In this document: positions 63,824 to 64,000 of the stretch, piece after piece
Layout: each line of letters opens with the position of its first letter
How positions within the stretch are numbered: position 1 is the first letter of the stretch
NCBI RefSeq assembly: GCF_019038415.1
Contig: NZ_JAFKRG010000048.1
Location: forward strand, 124,001-188,000
Direction of reading: 5' to 3'
Length of the DNA stretch: 64,000 nucleotides
Source of the DNA: Synechococcus sp. CCY 9618
GTDB lineage: Bacteria > Cyanobacteriota > Cyanobacteriia > PCC-6307 > Cyanobiaceae
Made by a program: the position numbers and the translations under genes
The notes under the pieces: model-generated
What the model was told of the DNA's origin: nothing
Seen by the model: the letters and a program-made list of their open reading frames with translations, nothing else
Databases searched by the model: none

Positions 63824-64000
63824 TCAACCCCTCTCGATCAGATACGTCCGCACATGGCTGACCAGGGGCCGGCCCAGCGCCGCTCCCGTAGTCAGCCAGT
63901 GGCTTGCCACCAGCTCGAGGCCGTCTAGGCGGATCGCGGGCTCCCGCGCCGCCTGCAGCGTGAAGATCGTCACGCTGTTCTTCCCCCGCGCTGAGGTTTC
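63824..64000 (-). CDS. 3' end of an unidentified gene
   Basis: A minus-strand frame runs from the window edge through 58 codons to a stop at 63824-63826. The residues end HVRTYLIERG after a segment with SVTIFTLQAAREPAIRLDG. It looks protein-like but is too short to assign, and the start lies outside. Confidence 0.45.
   Translation of the reverse strand, partial: ETSARGKNSVTIFTLQAAREPAIRLDGLELVASHWLTTGAALGRPLVSHVRTYLIERG

Overview
The window is a gene-dense, very GC-rich stretch of a cyanobacterial chromosome. Several genes are cyanobacterial or plastid hallmarks: the photosystem II assembly lipoprotein Psb27, a Tab2/Atab2-type RNA-binding protein, a ferrochelatase ending in a chlorophyll-binding (HLIP-like) segment, a cyAbrB regulator, a geranylgeranyl-reductase-family flavoprotein, a CrtISO-like enzyme, a group 1 sigma factor with an Ala/Lys-rich N-terminus, and DUF2854, DUF1824, DUF3153-like and DUF2721 proteins. 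Small intergenic gaps, common GTG and TTG starts, and the type of small conserved genes suggest a Cyanobium/Synechococcus-like picocyanobacterium. That placement is inference from gene content, not from a marker phylogeny.

Layout. 0-4.2 kb: the 3' part of a creatininase-family gene, then an overlapping operon rps1-tab2-pgeF and a cyAbrB regulator. 4.1-9.2 kb: an FAD oxidoreductase, an MBL-fold protein with a degenerate metal motif, and PEP synthase. 9.3-13.6 kb (minus strand): hemH, an M23 peptidase, ilvB and two small genes in overlapping order. 13.8-18.5 kb: a lone tyrosine recombinase, cobO, pyrH-frr and a geranylgeranyl-reductase-like gene. 18.5-24 kb (minus): a cyclic-nucleotide-binding protein, transaldolase with an EF-hand tail, ftsI preceded by an FtsL-like gene, and a CPBP protease. 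24-29.7 kb: a double phosphoglycerate-mutase-family protein, a dihydroorotase-like protein lacking metal ligands, lepB, an uncharacterised membrane protein, an ArsC/Spx protein and a ferredoxin. 29.8-41.2 kb: a methyltransferase, proS, psb27, purA, a PfkB kinase, cutA, cobK, ssb, DUF2854, argB and a TPR/DUF3153-like protein. 41.2-45.2 kb: priA and rpoD, divergent, separated by about 440 bases that appear to be the long rpoD leader. 45.2-50.2 kb: a cell-envelope glycosylation group (GT2-GtrA fusion, a multi-pass membrane protein, an ArnT-like GT39, a PAP2 phosphatase). 50.2-56.8 kb: DUF1824, hemC, a ClC-family transporter with CBS domains, a 56-residue small protein, an L,D-transpeptidase, pyrophosphatase and an M32 carboxypeptidase. 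56.9-64 kb: a Phd/PIN toxin-antitoxin pair, an unknown acidic protein, OsmC, DUF2721, a divergent CrtISO-like/desaturase pair, YjbQ, a cupin, a pterin dehydratase, a Uma2 nuclease and the 3' end of an unidentified gene.

Most of the window is core metabolism (tetrapyrrole: hemH, hemC; cobalamin: cobO, cobK; nucleotides: pyrH, purA; amino acids: ilvB, argB; information processing: rpoD, priA, ssb, proS, frr, rps1). I saw no rRNA, tRNA, CRISPR array, insertion sequence or prophage. The accessory elements are the lone integrase, the toxin-antitoxin pair and the Uma2 gene. No clearly new multi-gene system is visible. The most interesting points are uncharacterised or modified proteins: the FtsL candidate, the 505-residue membrane protein, the IlvB zinc ribbon, the metal-less dihydroorotase homologue, the EF-hand transaldolase, the rpoD leader, and two short tandem duplications at gene ends.
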